A stretch of 64,000 nt of DNA. It comes from Bradyrhizobium sp. CB1717. Lineage in GTDB: Bacteria > Pseudomonadota > Alphaproteobacteria > Rhizobiales > Xanthobacteraceae. The notes beneath the pieces were generated by a model, which worked only from the letters and a program-made list of their open reading frames with translations, made no database searches and had not been told where the DNA came from. The stretch spans positions 1,488,001 to 1,552,000 of the forward strand of contig NZ_CP121666.1 in assembly GCF_029714325.1 (NCBI RefSeq), in the 5' to 3' direction. Made by a program: the position numbers and the translations under genes. Below, one piece after another: positions 35,038-43,440 of this stretch; the stretch's first letter is position 1; each line of letters starts with the position of its first letter.

Positions 35038-36390
35038 ATGGATCGCAGCGCCGCTGACACCACCGACGTCGAGGCCCCATCGCTCGGCCACATCCTGCGC
35101 GAGGGCCTTGCCGGGCTGAACGCCATCCGGGCGGCGCGCTGTCTCGTCGCGATTGCGGCCCTGCTTCTCATCCTGGTGACGCTCGATCCGTTTCCCGACC
35201 TGCGCAACGAGGACGCGGCCACCGTCGTCGGCGGACGGATGGCGCTCACCTATGTCGCCTGGGGTCTCCTGGCCGCGGTTGCGGTGCTGCTCGTCGCGGT
35301 CACGGATGCACCCGCGCTGAAGAGCCTGGTGACACCGCTGCATGTGTGTCTGGTCGGCTGGCTGTTGATCAACATCGTCCTCTCCGAGAGCCGCGGCGTC
35401 TCGATCCAGCGTTTCGTGCTCGCGGCCAGCGTAACCTCGCTCGCCGTTCTGCTGCCGCTCTTGCCGCCGACGCAGCGCAGCTTCAATTCGTGCCTCGGCG
35501 CCGCCGCACTCGCGCTGCTCGCGCTGTGCTACCTCGGCGTTGTCCTCGCCCCGCAATATTCGATCCATACCGCGCTCGACGTCACCGAGCCGCAGCTCGC
35601 CGGCGACTGGCGCGGCAGCTTCGGCCACAAGAACGTCGCCTCGCCCGTGATGACCGTGTTGGTCTATGTCGGCATCTACCTGTCCGCGGTCGGATCGTTC
35701 GTGATGGGGCCGGCGATCGCCGTGCTCGCCGGCATCTTCCTGATCTTCACCGGTGGCAAGACCTCCTCGGTGCTGTGCCTTGCGATCTATGCGCTGGCCT
35801 CGCTGGTCTATGTCACACGCAGCCTGTGGCTGAAGCGGCTCATCTGCTTCGTGCCGCTGATCGCGATGAACCTGCTGACGGTCGGCAGCGTGCTGAGCCC
35901 GGCGCTCGGGGCGATGACGCGGCTGCTTCCGCTCGATCCCACCTTCACCGGCCGTTCCGCCATCTGGGAGTTCGCGCTCGCGGCCGTCGCCGAAAAGCCG
36001 CTCATCGGTCACGGCTATGCGGCGTTCTGGGACGACGTCTCCGCGCGGCAGACCGCCCAGGGCGCCGAATGGGCGACATCGGCCGCGCATAGCCACAACT
36101 CCTATCTCGACCTCGCGGTCACCATCGGCCTCCCGGGATTGCTGCTGGTGATCCTCGTCTTCGTGCTCGCGCCGCTCGGCAATTTCCAGTCGGCCCAGGC
36201 TCACAATCGCAGCAGCGCGCTGGCAAAGCTGTTCCTGACCGTCTGGCTGTTCGGCCTGTACTACGGCGCCACCGAGACCTTCCTGCTCGAACGGCAGAAT
36301 CCGATCTGGTTCATGTTCGCCCTCGCGGTCGCCGGCCTGCACTTCCTCGCAAGGTTCCAGTGCGTTGATCAAACGGAACCCCAGCGCTGA
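35038..36390 (+). CDS. O-antigen ligase/polymerase family protein (ExoQ/Wzy-like)
   Basis: A 450-residue membrane protein with about eleven hydrophobic segments. The Wzy_C signature is clear: GRSAIWEFALAAVAEKPLIG then SHNSYLDLAVTIGLPGLLLV at about residues 305-385, separated by the large periplasmic loop with the conserved H-x-H. Such proteins polymerise lipid-linked repeat units or ligate polymer at the periplasmic face. In this context a polymerase of the exopolysaccharide (as ExoQ in Sinorhizobium) is more likely than an O-antigen ligase. Confidence 0.88.
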   Translation: MDRSAADTTDVEAPSLGHILREGLAGLNAIRAARCLVAIAALLLILVTLDPFPDLRNEDAATVVGGRMALTYVAWGLLAAVAVLLVAVTDAPALKSLVTPLHVCLVGWLLINIVLSESRGVSIQRFVLAASVTSLAVLLPLLPPTQRSFNSCLGAAALALLALCYLGVVLAPQYSIHTALDVTEPQLAGDWRGSFGHKNVASPVMTVLVYVGIYLSAVGSFVMGPAIAVLAGIFLIFTGGKTSSVLCLAIYALASLVYVTRSLWLKRLICFVPLIAMNLLTVGSVLSPALGAMTRLLPLDPTFTGRSAIWEFALAAVAEKPLIGHGYAAFWDDVSARQTAQGAEWATSAAHSHNSYLDLAVTIGLPGLLLVILVFVLAPLGNFQSAQAHNRSSALAKLFLTVWLFGLYYGATETFLLERQNPIWFMFALAVAGLHFLARFQCVDQTEPQR

Positions 36391-36499
36391 CAGCTTGTCG
36401 CAGTCGCGGCGCCGTGGTTGCACGTGCTTAACGATAAGCAGCGACGTCGCTTGTGGTCTGCGGCAAAACATAATCTATCTCGAAACATTCAGTAATCGT

Positions 36500-37645
36500 A
36501 TGTCCCCGGGGATGACGTTTCTCAGCGTCGAGCAGCCAGATGGCCTTGTGTCCAGCACGTCGGGAATCGCGGTCGATTTCCTGCGTGACTGGCGGCAGGC
36601 TGCCGCGCGCCTGAACGCCGGCCATCGCACCGCTTTCCAGCATGGTCACTGGCTGGGTGCCTGGTACGAGGCCTTTGGCGACGTTGCGCCGCTGATCGCC
36701 GTGATCTCCGATGTCGCGACCGGCAAGGACATTGCGGTCGTGCCGATGATTAGCCATGTCAGGCGCGGCATCCGCATCGTCGAATTCGCCGACCTCGGCG
36801 TCTGCGACAACAACGCGCCGATCCTGGCGCTCGATGCTGCGCCGATGGATTCGATCGGCAAGGCGCTGGTCGAGGCGTTGCGCGCCTTGCCCGACGGCTT
36901 CGACCTGCTGCGGCTGAAGAAGATGCCGGCGCAGGTCGCCGGCAAGCCGAACCCGCTGGTGTCGCTCGGCCGCGCCGGATCCTGCTCGGTCAACGGCAAC
37001 CTCGTGCTCATCGGCGACGACTATGAAGCCTATCAGGCCTCGATCAAGCGCATGCAGATGCCGCGCTGCTGGCGCGTCTTCAGCCGTCACGCCGGTGCGC
37101 GGTTCGAGATCGCCGCGGATGTAGCGCGGGCGCACGAGCTGCTGGATGTGATGGATGTCCAGCAGCAGGCGCGGATGCGCAAGCTCGGCTCGCGCTTCGT
37201 TCTCAACGACGACACCCATGCCCGGTTCTATCGCGAGGTGGCGCGCCAGGGTGTCGCGGAGGGTTATGCCGTCATCTCGGCGCTGGTGTGCGACGAGGCC
37301 GTCGTCGCCACCACGCTCGGCGTGAGATACGGTGCGACCTATTTCCTGCTGCGCATCAGCCACGCAGGCGAGTCCTGGTCGAGCTGCTCGCCCGGGTTGC
37401 TCGTGACCGAGCGCACCATGGCGGCGCTGCATGCCGAGGGCGTACGCCGCTTCGACCTCAGCGTCGGCAATCAGGACTACAAGCGCCGCCTTGGCGCCGA
37501 GCAGGTGCCGCTGACCGATGCCAGCGTCGCGCTGTCCTGGCGCGGACTGCCCTTTGCCTGGCGCGATCACGCCGCGCAGGGCCTGCGCCGTCACCCCAGG
37601 CTCGCCGCCTTTGCCGCGCGGGCGATGGGCAAGGGCGCGCGCTGA
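36500..37645 (+). CDS. CelD/BcsL-like GNAT family acyltransferase
   Basis: A 381-residue protein of the CelD/BcsL acetyltransferase group (two GNAT-like halves). Landmarks are FQHGHWLGAWYEAFGD at the N-terminus, RMRKLGSRFVLNDDTHARFY in the middle and FDLSVGNQDYKRRLGAEQVP near the C-terminus. Members are found in cellulose and exopolysaccharide clusters and are thought to acylate the polymer. The ATG at 36500 gives the normal start; an earlier in-frame ATG at 36365 would overlap the ligase gene by 26 bp and adds a basic, Cys-containing stretch. Confidence 0.85.
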   Translation: MSPGMTFLSVEQPDGLVSSTSGIAVDFLRDWRQAAARLNAGHRTAFQHGHWLGAWYEAFGDVAPLIAVISDVATGKDIAVVPMISHVRRGIRIVEFADLGVCDNNAPILALDAAPMDSIGKALVEALRALPDGFDLLRLKKMPAQVAGKPNPLVSLGRAGSCSVNGNLVLIGDDYEAYQASIKRMQMPRCWRVFSRHAGARFEIAADVARAHELLDVMDVQQQARMRKLGSRFVLNDDTHARFYREVARQGVAEGYAVISALVCDEAVVATTLGVRYGATYFLLRISHAGESWSSCSPGLLVTERTMAALHAEGVRRFDLSVGNQDYKRRLGAEQVPLTDASVALSWRGLPFAWRDHAAQGLRRHPRLAAFAARAMGKGAR

Positions 37646-37666
37646 CGGGCGCCGTCTGTTTCGCGG

Positions 37667-38206
37667 TCACCTTGGAAGGCCTGCGCGAAAGGCGTCGAGC
37701 AATGCGCGTCCTTGCGGCCAGTCGCCGAGCCCGCTCGCGGCATTGATGTGGCCGAGCGCACCGGGCACGATCAGGCCGGACTGCCAGTCCTGCGCCCGCC
37801 GCCGCGTCACCTCGAGCGCTCCATATGGATCATTCGTGCTCGCGACGATCAGAGCGGGAAAGTGCAGCGCGCGCTCCGGCACCGGCTTGAACGCCATGGC
37901 CTCCGCGGGAAAATTTCCGCCATCCGGATCGGGCACGGCGACCAGAAAGGCCCCCGCAATCGCGGACGGGAAGCGCGCGGCCCAATGCGCCACCAGCAGG
38001 CAGGCGAGGCTGTGTGCGACCAGGACGGGCGGCCTGGCGCAGCGCGCGACCGCGCGCTCCAGGGCTTGCGCCCAGTCGTCGAGGTCCGGCTGGTCCCAGC
38101 TCGCGGGCTGGAATCGCGTGAAGCGCGCATCGGTGCGCTCCCACAGCGTCTGCCAATGGGTGTCGCCGGAGCCGCCGAGGCCGGGCAATGTGATGATGTC
38201 GTGCAT
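37667..38206 (-). CDS. RBBP9/YdeN family alpha/beta hydrolase
   Basis: A 179-residue small serine hydrolase. It begins DIITLPGLGGSGDTHWQTLW, has the nucleophile elbow LVAHSLACLLVAHW (Ser at about residue 73), and an acidic residue and histidine in the last quarter (ASTNDPYGALEV, PGALGHINAASGLGDW). The ATG at 38206 is chosen because the longer reading from 38293 adds an unconserved segment. Bacterial members have no clear physiological substrate. It is divergent from a Lrp regulator (122-bp gap), which may control it. Confidence 0.87.
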   Translation of the reverse strand: MHDIITLPGLGGSGDTHWQTLWERTDARFTRFQPASWDQPDLDDWAQALERAVARCARPPVLVAHSLACLLVAHWAARFPSAIAGAFLVAVPDPDGGNFPAEAMAFKPVPERALHFPALIVASTNDPYGALEVTRRRAQDWQSGLIVPGALGHINAASGLGDWPQGRALLDAFRAGLPR

Positions 38207-38328
38207 GAACGTCCCGTGATATCTGAGATGACGTCGCAGTGTGACCGACCGCGGTCCTGCATCACATGGCAAGTCATCGGCGGAATCGACCATCTGCCGA
38301 TGATCTCAAGGTGGAAGGGAGAATTTTG

Positions 38329-38805
38329 TTGGATCGCTTCGGAAGCATCGATGCCAAGGATCTGAAGATCCTCGAGGCGCTGCAAGCCAATGCGCGCGTG
38401 CCGCTGTCCGAGCTCGGCCGTTCCGTCGGGCTGTCCCAGCCGGCCGTCTCCGAACGCGTCAAGCGGCTCGAGGAAGCCGGCATCATCGAAGGCTATGGCG
38501 CCCGCATCAATCCGCGTGCGCTCGGGCTCGGCCTGATGGCGCTGGTGCGCCTGCGCACCTCGCACGAGCACATCAAGACCTGCCTCAAGCGGTTCAGCGA
38601 AATTCCCCACATCATCGAGGTCCATCGCGTGACCGGCGATGACTGCTTCGTGCTCAAGGTGCTCGTTCCGGCGCCGGAGGATCTCGAGACGATCGTCGAT
38701 CGCATTGCCGGTTTCGGCGCTGTGACGACCTCGCTGGTGCTGCGGAGCGAACCCGCGCGGCCGATCGGCAAGGACCTCGTCAGGAAGAAAACCGAACGCA
38801 GTTGA
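38329..38805 (+). CDS. Lrp/AsnC family transcriptional regulator
   Basis: A 158-residue Lrp regulator. The DNA-binding domain runs to about residue 60 (AKDLKILEALQANARVPLSE, LSQPAVSERVKRLEE), and the ligand-binding domain has the EVHRVTGDDCFVLKVLVPAP strand pair. Two adjacent TTG codons (38326, 38329) follow the strong ribosome site GGAAGGGAG at 38313-38321; the second has the better spacing. A far upstream ATG at 38266 is in frame but has no ribosome site. It faces the small hydrolase gene. Confidence 0.88.
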   Translation: MDRFGSIDAKDLKILEALQANARVPLSELGRSVGLSQPAVSERVKRLEEAGIIEGYGARINPRALGLGLMALVRLRTSHEHIKTCLKRFSEIPHIIEVHRVTGDDCFVLKVLVPAPEDLETIVDRIAGFGAVTTSLVLRSEPARPIGKDLVRKKTERS

Positions 38806-38909
38806 GGTGTGATCCACGGCCGGCACGTCACCGCGCCGTCACAAAGTCGTCGAAACTTCCGGTTGCCGCACCCGTTGTGCTATCGTCGCCCTCGTTTTCC
38901 GGAGGCGAC

Positions 38910-39794
38910 ATGGAAGATCGTTCGGCAAAATATCGCGCATTCTATGCGCAGTTGATCTGCACCGCGGCGAAGTCTGCGGATCCCCGGCTTGAGGAGGCCT
39001 TTCGGACCGTCAGGCGCGAGCCGTTCGTCGGGCCCGGGCCGTGGTCGATCGCTTTTGGTGGGCATCCTTACGTCGTGACGCCCGATGACGATCCCGCCTT
39101 CCTCTATCAGAACGCGCTGCTTGCGCTGGATCCGGCGCGCGGCCTCAATATAGGCATGCCCAGTGCACACGCTTACTGGCTCACCGGCTGTGCCGTCAGG
39201 GAGGGCGAGACTGTGATCCAGATCGGCGCGGGCAGCGGCTATTACACCGCGATCCTCGCGCATCTCGTGGGTCCGCGTGGCCGCGTTCATGCCTATGAGA
39301 TCGACGAGCGTCTGGCGGGACTTGCGCGCGACAATCTGAAGGATGTCGCTCATGTCGACGTGCGCGACCGTTCGGGCATCGGATCCGATCTGCCGGCTGC
39401 GGACGTGATCTATGTCTGCGCGGGCGCGGCGCAGCCGGCGGCGGAATGGCTCGAGGCGCTGCGGCCCGGTGGCCGGCTGGTGTTTCCGCTCGCGCCCGAA
39501 GGTACGCTCGGCGGCATGTTGATGATCACCCGCCCGGATGACGGCGCGATCTGGCCTGCGAAATTCCTCAGCCGCGCCCAGTTCATCGGCTGTGCGGGAT
39601 TGCAGGATGCGGATGCCGCCCGGCGACTGGCCGAGGCGTTCCTGAAAGGATGGGAGGGCGTACAGTCGCTGCGGCGGGAGGGCGCTCCCGACGAGACATG
39701 CTGGTTTGCCGGTGAGGGCTGGTGGCTGTCGACCGCGCCGGCGCCCATGCCAGTGGTGTCAGTTCAGCCTCACGCCGACATCACGCAGGCCTAG
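38910..39794 (+). CDS. Protein-L-isoaspartate O-methyltransferase family protein
   Basis: A 294-residue protein with the PCMT core. The SAM motif is ETVIQIGAGSGYYTAILAHL (about residues 97-116), then YEIDERLAGLARDNL and DVIYVCAGAAQPAAEWLEAL. PCMT enzymes methylate isoaspartate in aged proteins. The usual bacterial Pcm is about 210-220 residues; here a C-terminal extension of about 70 residues is present, so the substrate may differ. The start ATG is preceded by GGAGGCGA. Confidence 0.8.
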   Translation: MEDRSAKYRAFYAQLICTAAKSADPRLEEAFRTVRREPFVGPGPWSIAFGGHPYVVTPDDDPAFLYQNALLALDPARGLNIGMPSAHAYWLTGCAVREGETVIQIGAGSGYYTAILAHLVGPRGRVHAYEIDERLAGLARDNLKDVAHVDVRDRSGIGSDLPAADVIYVCAGAAQPAAEWLEALRPGGRLVFPLAPEGTLGGMLMITRPDDGAIWPAKFLSRAQFIGCAGLQDADAARRLAEAFLKGWEGVQSLRREGAPDETCWFAGEGWWLSTAPAPMPVVSVQPHADITQA

Positions 39795-39807
39795 CGGAAT
39801 TGCCGCC

Positions 39808-39978
39808 TCACGATCCCGTGCACCCGGCGCAGTGAAAGCGGCCGCGCGAGGCGCGAAACAGGCTGCGGCAGTACCAGCGCCGCGCCAGTGCCTGTGCGGG
39901 CTTGCGGATCATCTGCGCGATCAACAAGAGTTCGAAAGCCATTCGTCTCGCTTTGGGTGAAATATCCTGCTCATGCAT
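39808..39978 (-). CDS. Possible small basic protein downstream of wrbA
   Basis: A 56-codon frame starting MHEQDISPKARRMAFELLLI. It is Arg-rich and has three cysteines near the end (WYCRSLF, FHCAGC). It lies just after the hairpin that follows wrbA and has no clear ribosome site. I do not recognise it. It may be chance reading in GC-rich DNA. Confidence 0.3.
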   Translation of the reverse strand: MHEQDISPKARRMAFELLLIAQMIRKPAQALARRWYCRSLFRASRGRFHCAGCTGS

Positions 39979-39981
39979 ATG

Positions 39982-40011
39982 GGGCGGCATTCCCGAAGGA
40001 GAATGCCGCCC
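39982..40011 (-). terminator. Hairpin downstream of wrbA
   Basis: GGGCGGCATTC (39982-39992) pairs perfectly with GAATGCCGCCC (40001-40011) around an 8-base loop. It lies 9 bp past the wrbA stop. There is no T run after it in the direction of wrbA transcription, so it may stabilise the mRNA end rather than terminate by itself. Confidence 0.6.
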
Positions 40012-40019
40012 GTGTCGCA

Positions 40020-40619
40020 TCAGCCATGCAGCTTTTTGGCCGTCTCCGCGATCTGCCGTCCCTGATAGCGCGCGCCGGCGAGCTCGTTGGCGCTGGGCTG
40101 GCGGCTGCCGTCGCCGCCGGTGATCGTGGTGGCGCCGTAGGGCGCACCGCCCGTGACCTCGTCGAGCTTCATCTGGCCGGCAAAGCCGTAGTTCATGCCG
40201 ACCACGACCATGCCGAAATGCAGCAGGTTGGTGATGATCGAGAACAGCGTCGTCTCCTGTCCGCCATGCTGGGTCGCGCTGGCAGTGAAGGCGCCGCCGA
40301 CCTTGCCGTGCAGCGCGCCCTTGGCCCAGAGCCCGCCGGCCTGGTCCAAAAAGTTCGCCATCTGCGAGGCCATGCGGCCGAAGCGGGTGCCGGTACCGAC
40401 GATGATCGCGTCGTAATTGGCGAGATCCTCGATCTTGGCGATCGGGGCTGCCTGATCGAGCTTGTAGTAGGAGGCTTTGGCGACCTCGGCCGGCACCAGC
40501 TCGGGCACGCGCTTGATGTCGACGGTGACGCCGGCCTCGCGCGCGCCATCGGCGACGGCATTGGCCATCGCCTCGATGTGGCCGTAGGCGGAATAATAGA
40601 GGACGAGAACTTTGGTCAT
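40020..40619 (-). CDS. wrbA: NAD(P)H:quinone oxidoreductase WrbA
   Basis: A 199-residue flavodoxin-like quinone reductase that moves two electrons from NAD(P)H to quinones and so limits semiquinone stress. FMN sites are [20 protein letters not shown] (phosphate loop at residues 9-14) and [20 protein letters not shown] (about 73-92). [20 protein letters not shown] is the WrbA-specific stretch. The ATG at 40619 gives the family start. A palindromic repeat separates it from the pirin gene upstream on the same strand. Confidence 0.92.
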   Translation of the reverse strand: MTKVLVLYYSAYGHIEAMANAVADGAREAGVTVDIKRVPELVPAEVAKASYYKLDQAAPIAKIEDLANYDAIIVGTGTRFGRMASQMANFLDQAGGLWAKGALHGKVGGAFTASATQHGGQETTLFSIITNLLHFGMVVVGMNYGFAGQMKLDEVTGGAPYGATTITGGDGSRQPSANELAGARYQGRQIAETAKKLHG

Positions 40620-40661
40620 GATGGTCTCCGTTGGGTGATGAGTTGAGTGTTCGTGATTGCT

Positions 40662-40766
40662 CCGTCGTTCCGGGGCGATGCAGGGCATCGAACTCTGGTG
40701 CGCAGTTGCGCACCTGAGAACCTCGAGATTCCGGGTCTGGCGCTTCGCGCCATCCCGGAATGACGG
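40662..40766. repeat. Palindromic intergenic repeat, second copy of the 4277 family
   Basis: Ends CCGTCGTTCCGGG and CCCGGAATGACGG pair with one mismatch. It shares with the 4277-4360 element the end sequence and the inner CTCGAGATTCCGGGT block. An inner stem is formed by GTGCGCAGTTGCGCAC. It lies between the pirin and wrbA genes. Confidence 0.85.
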
Positions 40767-40789
40767 CAGATGATGTCGCCCGCTGCCGC

Positions 40790-41488
40790 TTACGCCGCGT
40801 CGACCAGCACGAGCTCGGAGTCTTCGAGAGCGGTGATCTTCAGCCTGGCCTCGTCGCGGATCGCGGCGCCGTCGCGGGCGTTGACGCGCACGCCGTTGAT
40901 CTCGACGGAACCCGCCGCGGGCACGAGGTAGAGATGCCGCGACTTCTGCGGCGCGTACTCAGCGCTCTCGCCCGCCTTCAGCGTGGTGGCGAGCACCCGC
41001 GCATCGGCGCGAATCGGCAGCGCGTCCGTGTCATCCTCGAAGCCGCTCGCGATGGTGACGAGCTTGCCGGAGCGATCCGCCTTGGGGAAAGGCTTCGAGC
41101 CCCAGGTCGGCTGGCCGCCGCGCGTGGTCGGCTCGATCCAGATCTGGAAGATCCGCGTCTTGGTCGGCTCGAGATTGTATTCGGAGTGGCGGATGCCGCT
41201 GCCGGCGCTCATCACCTGCACGTCGCCCGCTTCAGTGCGGCCCTCGTTGCCGAGGCTGTCCTGGTGCGTGATCGCGCCCTCGCGCACATAGGTGATGATC
41301 TCCATGTTGGCGTGGGGATGGGCGGGAAAGCCGGTGTTCGGCGCGATCTCGTCGTCGTTCCACACCCGCAAGGCGCCATGTCCCATGTTGTTCGGGTCAT
41401 AGTGGCTTGCGAAGGAGAAATGGTGCTTGGCCTTGAGCCAGCCGTGGTCGGCGCCGCCGAGTTTTGCGAAAGGTCTGAGTTCGATCAT
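40790..41488 (-). CDS. Pirin family protein (YhhW-like quercetinase type)
   Basis: A 232-residue bicupin. The N-terminal cupin has the metal ligands in [16 protein letters not shown] and [10 protein letters not shown] (His at about residues 57, 59, 101 and a Glu). Known relatives are iron or copper quercetin 2,3-dioxygenases or redox-sensing regulators. The C-terminal cupin is degenerate. It precedes wrbA and follows an SDR gene on the same strand; together with the divergent LysR this looks like a response to quinones or flavonoids, which is inference. Confidence 0.9.
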   Translation of the reverse strand: MIELRPFAKLGGADHGWLKAKHHFSFASHYDPNNMGHGALRVWNDDEIAPNTGFPAHPHANMEIITYVREGAITHQDSLGNEGRTEAGDVQVMSAGSGIRHSEYNLEPTKTRIFQIWIEPTTRGGQPTWGSKPFPKADRSGKLVTIASGFEDDTDALPIRADARVLATTLKAGESAEYAPQKSRHLYLVPAAGSVEINGVRVNARDGAAIRDEARLKITALEDSELVLVDAA

Positions 41489-41523
41489 TGAAGTGGTCCT
41501 GATTGGAGGGGAGGGGTTTGGCG

Positions 41524-42276
41524 TTACGCGCCAAACCCGCCGTCGACATTGAGCACCGTGCCGGTGACGAAGGAGGCTTCCGGGCTTGCGAGGAAGACCA
41601 CGCCGGCGGCGACTTCCTCGGGCCGGCCGAAGCGCTGCAGCGCGTGCTGCTTGCGCTGGGCCTCCGCGAAATCGCGGTCGTCATCCGGATTCATGTCGGT
41701 GTTGATCGAGCCGGGCTGCACCACGTTGACGGTGATGCCGCGCGGACCCAAGTCGCGCGCCGCGCCCTTGGTGTAGCCGACGACGGCCGCCTTGGTGGCG
41801 ACGTAGTCGGCAAGGCCCGGGAACGAGGCGCGGTCGGCCAGCATCGAGCCGACGGTGACGATGCGGCCGCCTTCACCCATCAGCTGCGAGGCGGCGCGGA
41901 TCGCCGCGATCACGCCATGCACGTTGACCTGGTCCTGACGGGCGAGGGCGTCGATGTCGGCCTTGGCGTCGTCAATTGCGCCGCCCGCTGCAACGCCGGC
42001 ATTGTTGACGAGGATGTCGAGACGGCCGAATTCCTTGGCGACGTCGTTGACGAGCTGCGTCACGTCCCTCGCCGAGGCCTGGTCGGCCTTGAAGGCGCGC
42101 GCTTTGACGCCCTTGGACTTCAACTCGGCGACGACGGCTTCCGCCTTGTCGGGCGAGGCGACATAGCTGATGGCGACGTCAGCGCCTTGATCGGCGAGTG
42201 CGCGGGCAGAGGCCGCGCCGATGCCGCGCGAGCCGCCGGTAACGAGGGCAACCTTGCCTGAGAGCTTCTTGGTCAT
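41524..42276 (-). CDS. SDR family oxidoreductase
   Basis: A 250-residue classical short-chain dehydrogenase. The cofactor motif TGGSRGIGAAS is at residues 13-23, NNAGVAAGG follows at about 90, and the catalytic residues are in IVTVGSM and YVATKAAVVG (Tyr and Lys). It ends GTVLNVDGGFGA, the common SDR tail. The ATG at 42276 is supported by GGAGAAA. It is divergent from a LysR gene (119-bp gap), a common pairing where the regulator senses the substrate; wrbA and pirin lie downstream in the same direction. Confidence 0.9.
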   Translation of the reverse strand: MTKKLSGKVALVTGGSRGIGAASARALADQGADVAISYVASPDKAEAVVAELKSKGVKARAFKADQASARDVTQLVNDVAKEFGRLDILVNNAGVAAGGAIDDAKADIDALARQDQVNVHGVIAAIRAASQLMGEGGRIVTVGSMLADRASFPGLADYVATKAAVVGYTKGAARDLGPRGITVNVVQPGSINTDMNPDDDRDFAEAQRKQHALQRFGRPEEVAAGVVFLASPEASFVTGTVLNVDGGFGA

Positions 42277-42352
42277 TGGATTTCTCCGGTCCGTGGGTTT
42301 GCGATTGACCCTTGGATAAGCCTCCGCCTGTGGTATAGAAATAGAAACTGTT

Positions 42353-42367
42353 GAAACGCATTGTTTC
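42353..42367. promoter_or_regulatory. Candidate LysR site in the SDR-lysR gap
   Basis: GAAAC and GTTTC flank GCATT, giving a perfect short inverted repeat, 28 bp before the lysR start. A second GAAAC lies 9 bp upstream (42344-42348). The size and place fit an autoregulatory LysR site. Confidence 0.4.
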
Positions 42368-42395
42368 CTGAAATACCCCGATTGGATCGGCTCCC

Positions 42396-43331
42396 ATGGC
42401 AAAACTCCCGGACTTCGAGGCGCTCGCTATTTTCGCAAAAGTCGTGGAATTACGGTCGTTTGCGGGGGCCGCGAGCGAGCTTGCGATGTCCAAGGCGACG
42501 GTCTCGAAGGCCGTGACCCGGCTGGAGGAGCGGCTCGGCGCCCGCCTGTTCAACCGCACCTCGCGCCGGCTCGCGCTGACCGATGCCGGCCACAAGCTCG
42601 CCGACCGCGCGGCGCGACTGCTTGCAGACGGCGAGGCGGCCGAGAACGAGGCGCTGGCGCAATCGGTGGCGCCGCGCGGCCTGGTGCGGCTCGCGGTGCC
42701 CATGACATTCGGCATCAAGGCGGTGGCGCCGCTGCTGCCGGAGTTCTTCGAGGCCTATCCGGAAGTCTCGGTCGATCTTCACTTGAGCGATGCGACGGTG
42801 GATTTGATCGGCGAGGGCTTTGACATGGCGGTGCGGATCGCGCGGCTGCCGGACTCCTCGCTGATCGCGCGCCGGCTCTTCACCATGCCGCGCTTCACCG
42901 TGGCGGCGCCGTCCTATCTGAAGCGTCACGGCCGCCCGACGCATCCGATGCATCTCGCCGAGCACAGATGCTTCAGCTACGCCTACATGTCGACGCCCAA
43001 CATCTGGCACTACACCAATTCGGCCGGCGAGCAGGCCAGCGTACGTCCGGGCGGCCCGCTCCGCGTCAACAACGGCGAAGCGGTGATGCCCTCATTGATC
43101 GCAGGCCTCGGCATCGCCGAGCTGCCCGAATTCATCGTCGGCGAGGCCATTTCCTCCGGCGCGGTCGAAGTGATCCTGAAGGACTGGAAGCAGGCCGAAG
43201 GCGCCGTGCATTTGGTGACCCCGCCCGGCGGCCCGCGCCCCGCACGCGTCGAAGCCCTCGGCGATTTCCTCGCGGCAAAGCTGCCGGGCACGTGCAAGCG
43301 GCGGCCGCGCGGGAAAGTGAAGGGGGCGTAG
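42396..43331 (+). CDS. LysR family transcriptional regulator
   Basis: A 311-residue LysR regulator. Residues 8-66 form the helix-turn-helix (ALAIFAKVVELRSFAGAASE, MSKATVSKAVTRLEERLG). The effector domain follows (VPMTFGIKAVAPLLPEFFEA; GFDMAVRIARLPDSSLIARR), and the C-terminus is basic (CKRRPRGKVKGA). It is of the CrgA-like type, often placed next to an SDR or quinone reductase gene, as here. It probably regulates itself and the divergent SDR gene. Confidence 0.92.
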   Translation: MAKLPDFEALAIFAKVVELRSFAGAASELAMSKATVSKAVTRLEERLGARLFNRTSRRLALTDAGHKLADRAARLLADGEAAENEALAQSVAPRGLVRLAVPMTFGIKAVAPLLPEFFEAYPEVSVDLHLSDATVDLIGEGFDMAVRIARLPDSSLIARRLFTMPRFTVAAPSYLKRHGRPTHPMHLAEHRCFSYAYMSTPNIWHYTNSAGEQASVRPGGPLRVNNGEAVMPSLIAGLGIAELPEFIVGEAISSGAVEVILKDWKQAEGAVHLVTPPGGPRPARVEALGDFLAAKLPGTCKRRPRGKVKGA

Positions 43332-43352
43332 AGCGAGCGGTCCCGACGATCT

Positions 43353-43432
43353 CGTCATTGCGAGCGCAGCGAAGCAATCCAGAGTGTCACCACGGAGGGA
43401 TTCTGGATTGCTTCGCTGCGCTCGCAATGACG
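43353..43432. repeat. 80-bp palindromic repeat with perfect 31-bp arms
   Basis: The left arm (43353-43383) and right arm (43402-43432) are exact complements for 31 bp, from CGTCATTGCGAGCGCAGCGA to the 18-bp centre. It lies between a LysR gene and a small convergent gene. A related but decayed copy is at 63585-63708. It resembles a miniature inverted-repeat element and can also act as a two-way transcription stop. Confidence 0.9.
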
Positions 43433-43440
43433 GTGTCGGA

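Noticed and set aside
34903..36471. A 522-codon minus-strand frame opposite the O-antigen ligase gene
   Set aside because: The plus strand carries the recognised ligase motifs; the antisense product is a low-complexity Arg/Asp/Gln/His string.
40620..40688. Extended N-terminus of WrbA
   Set aside because: The additional residues overlap the palindromic repeat and are absent from WrbA; the ATG at 40619 gives the canonical start.
43353..43432. Possible CRISPR unit because of the repeated palindromic arms
   Set aside because: There are only two arms in inverted orientation with one short centre, no array of direct repeats and no cas gene in the window.
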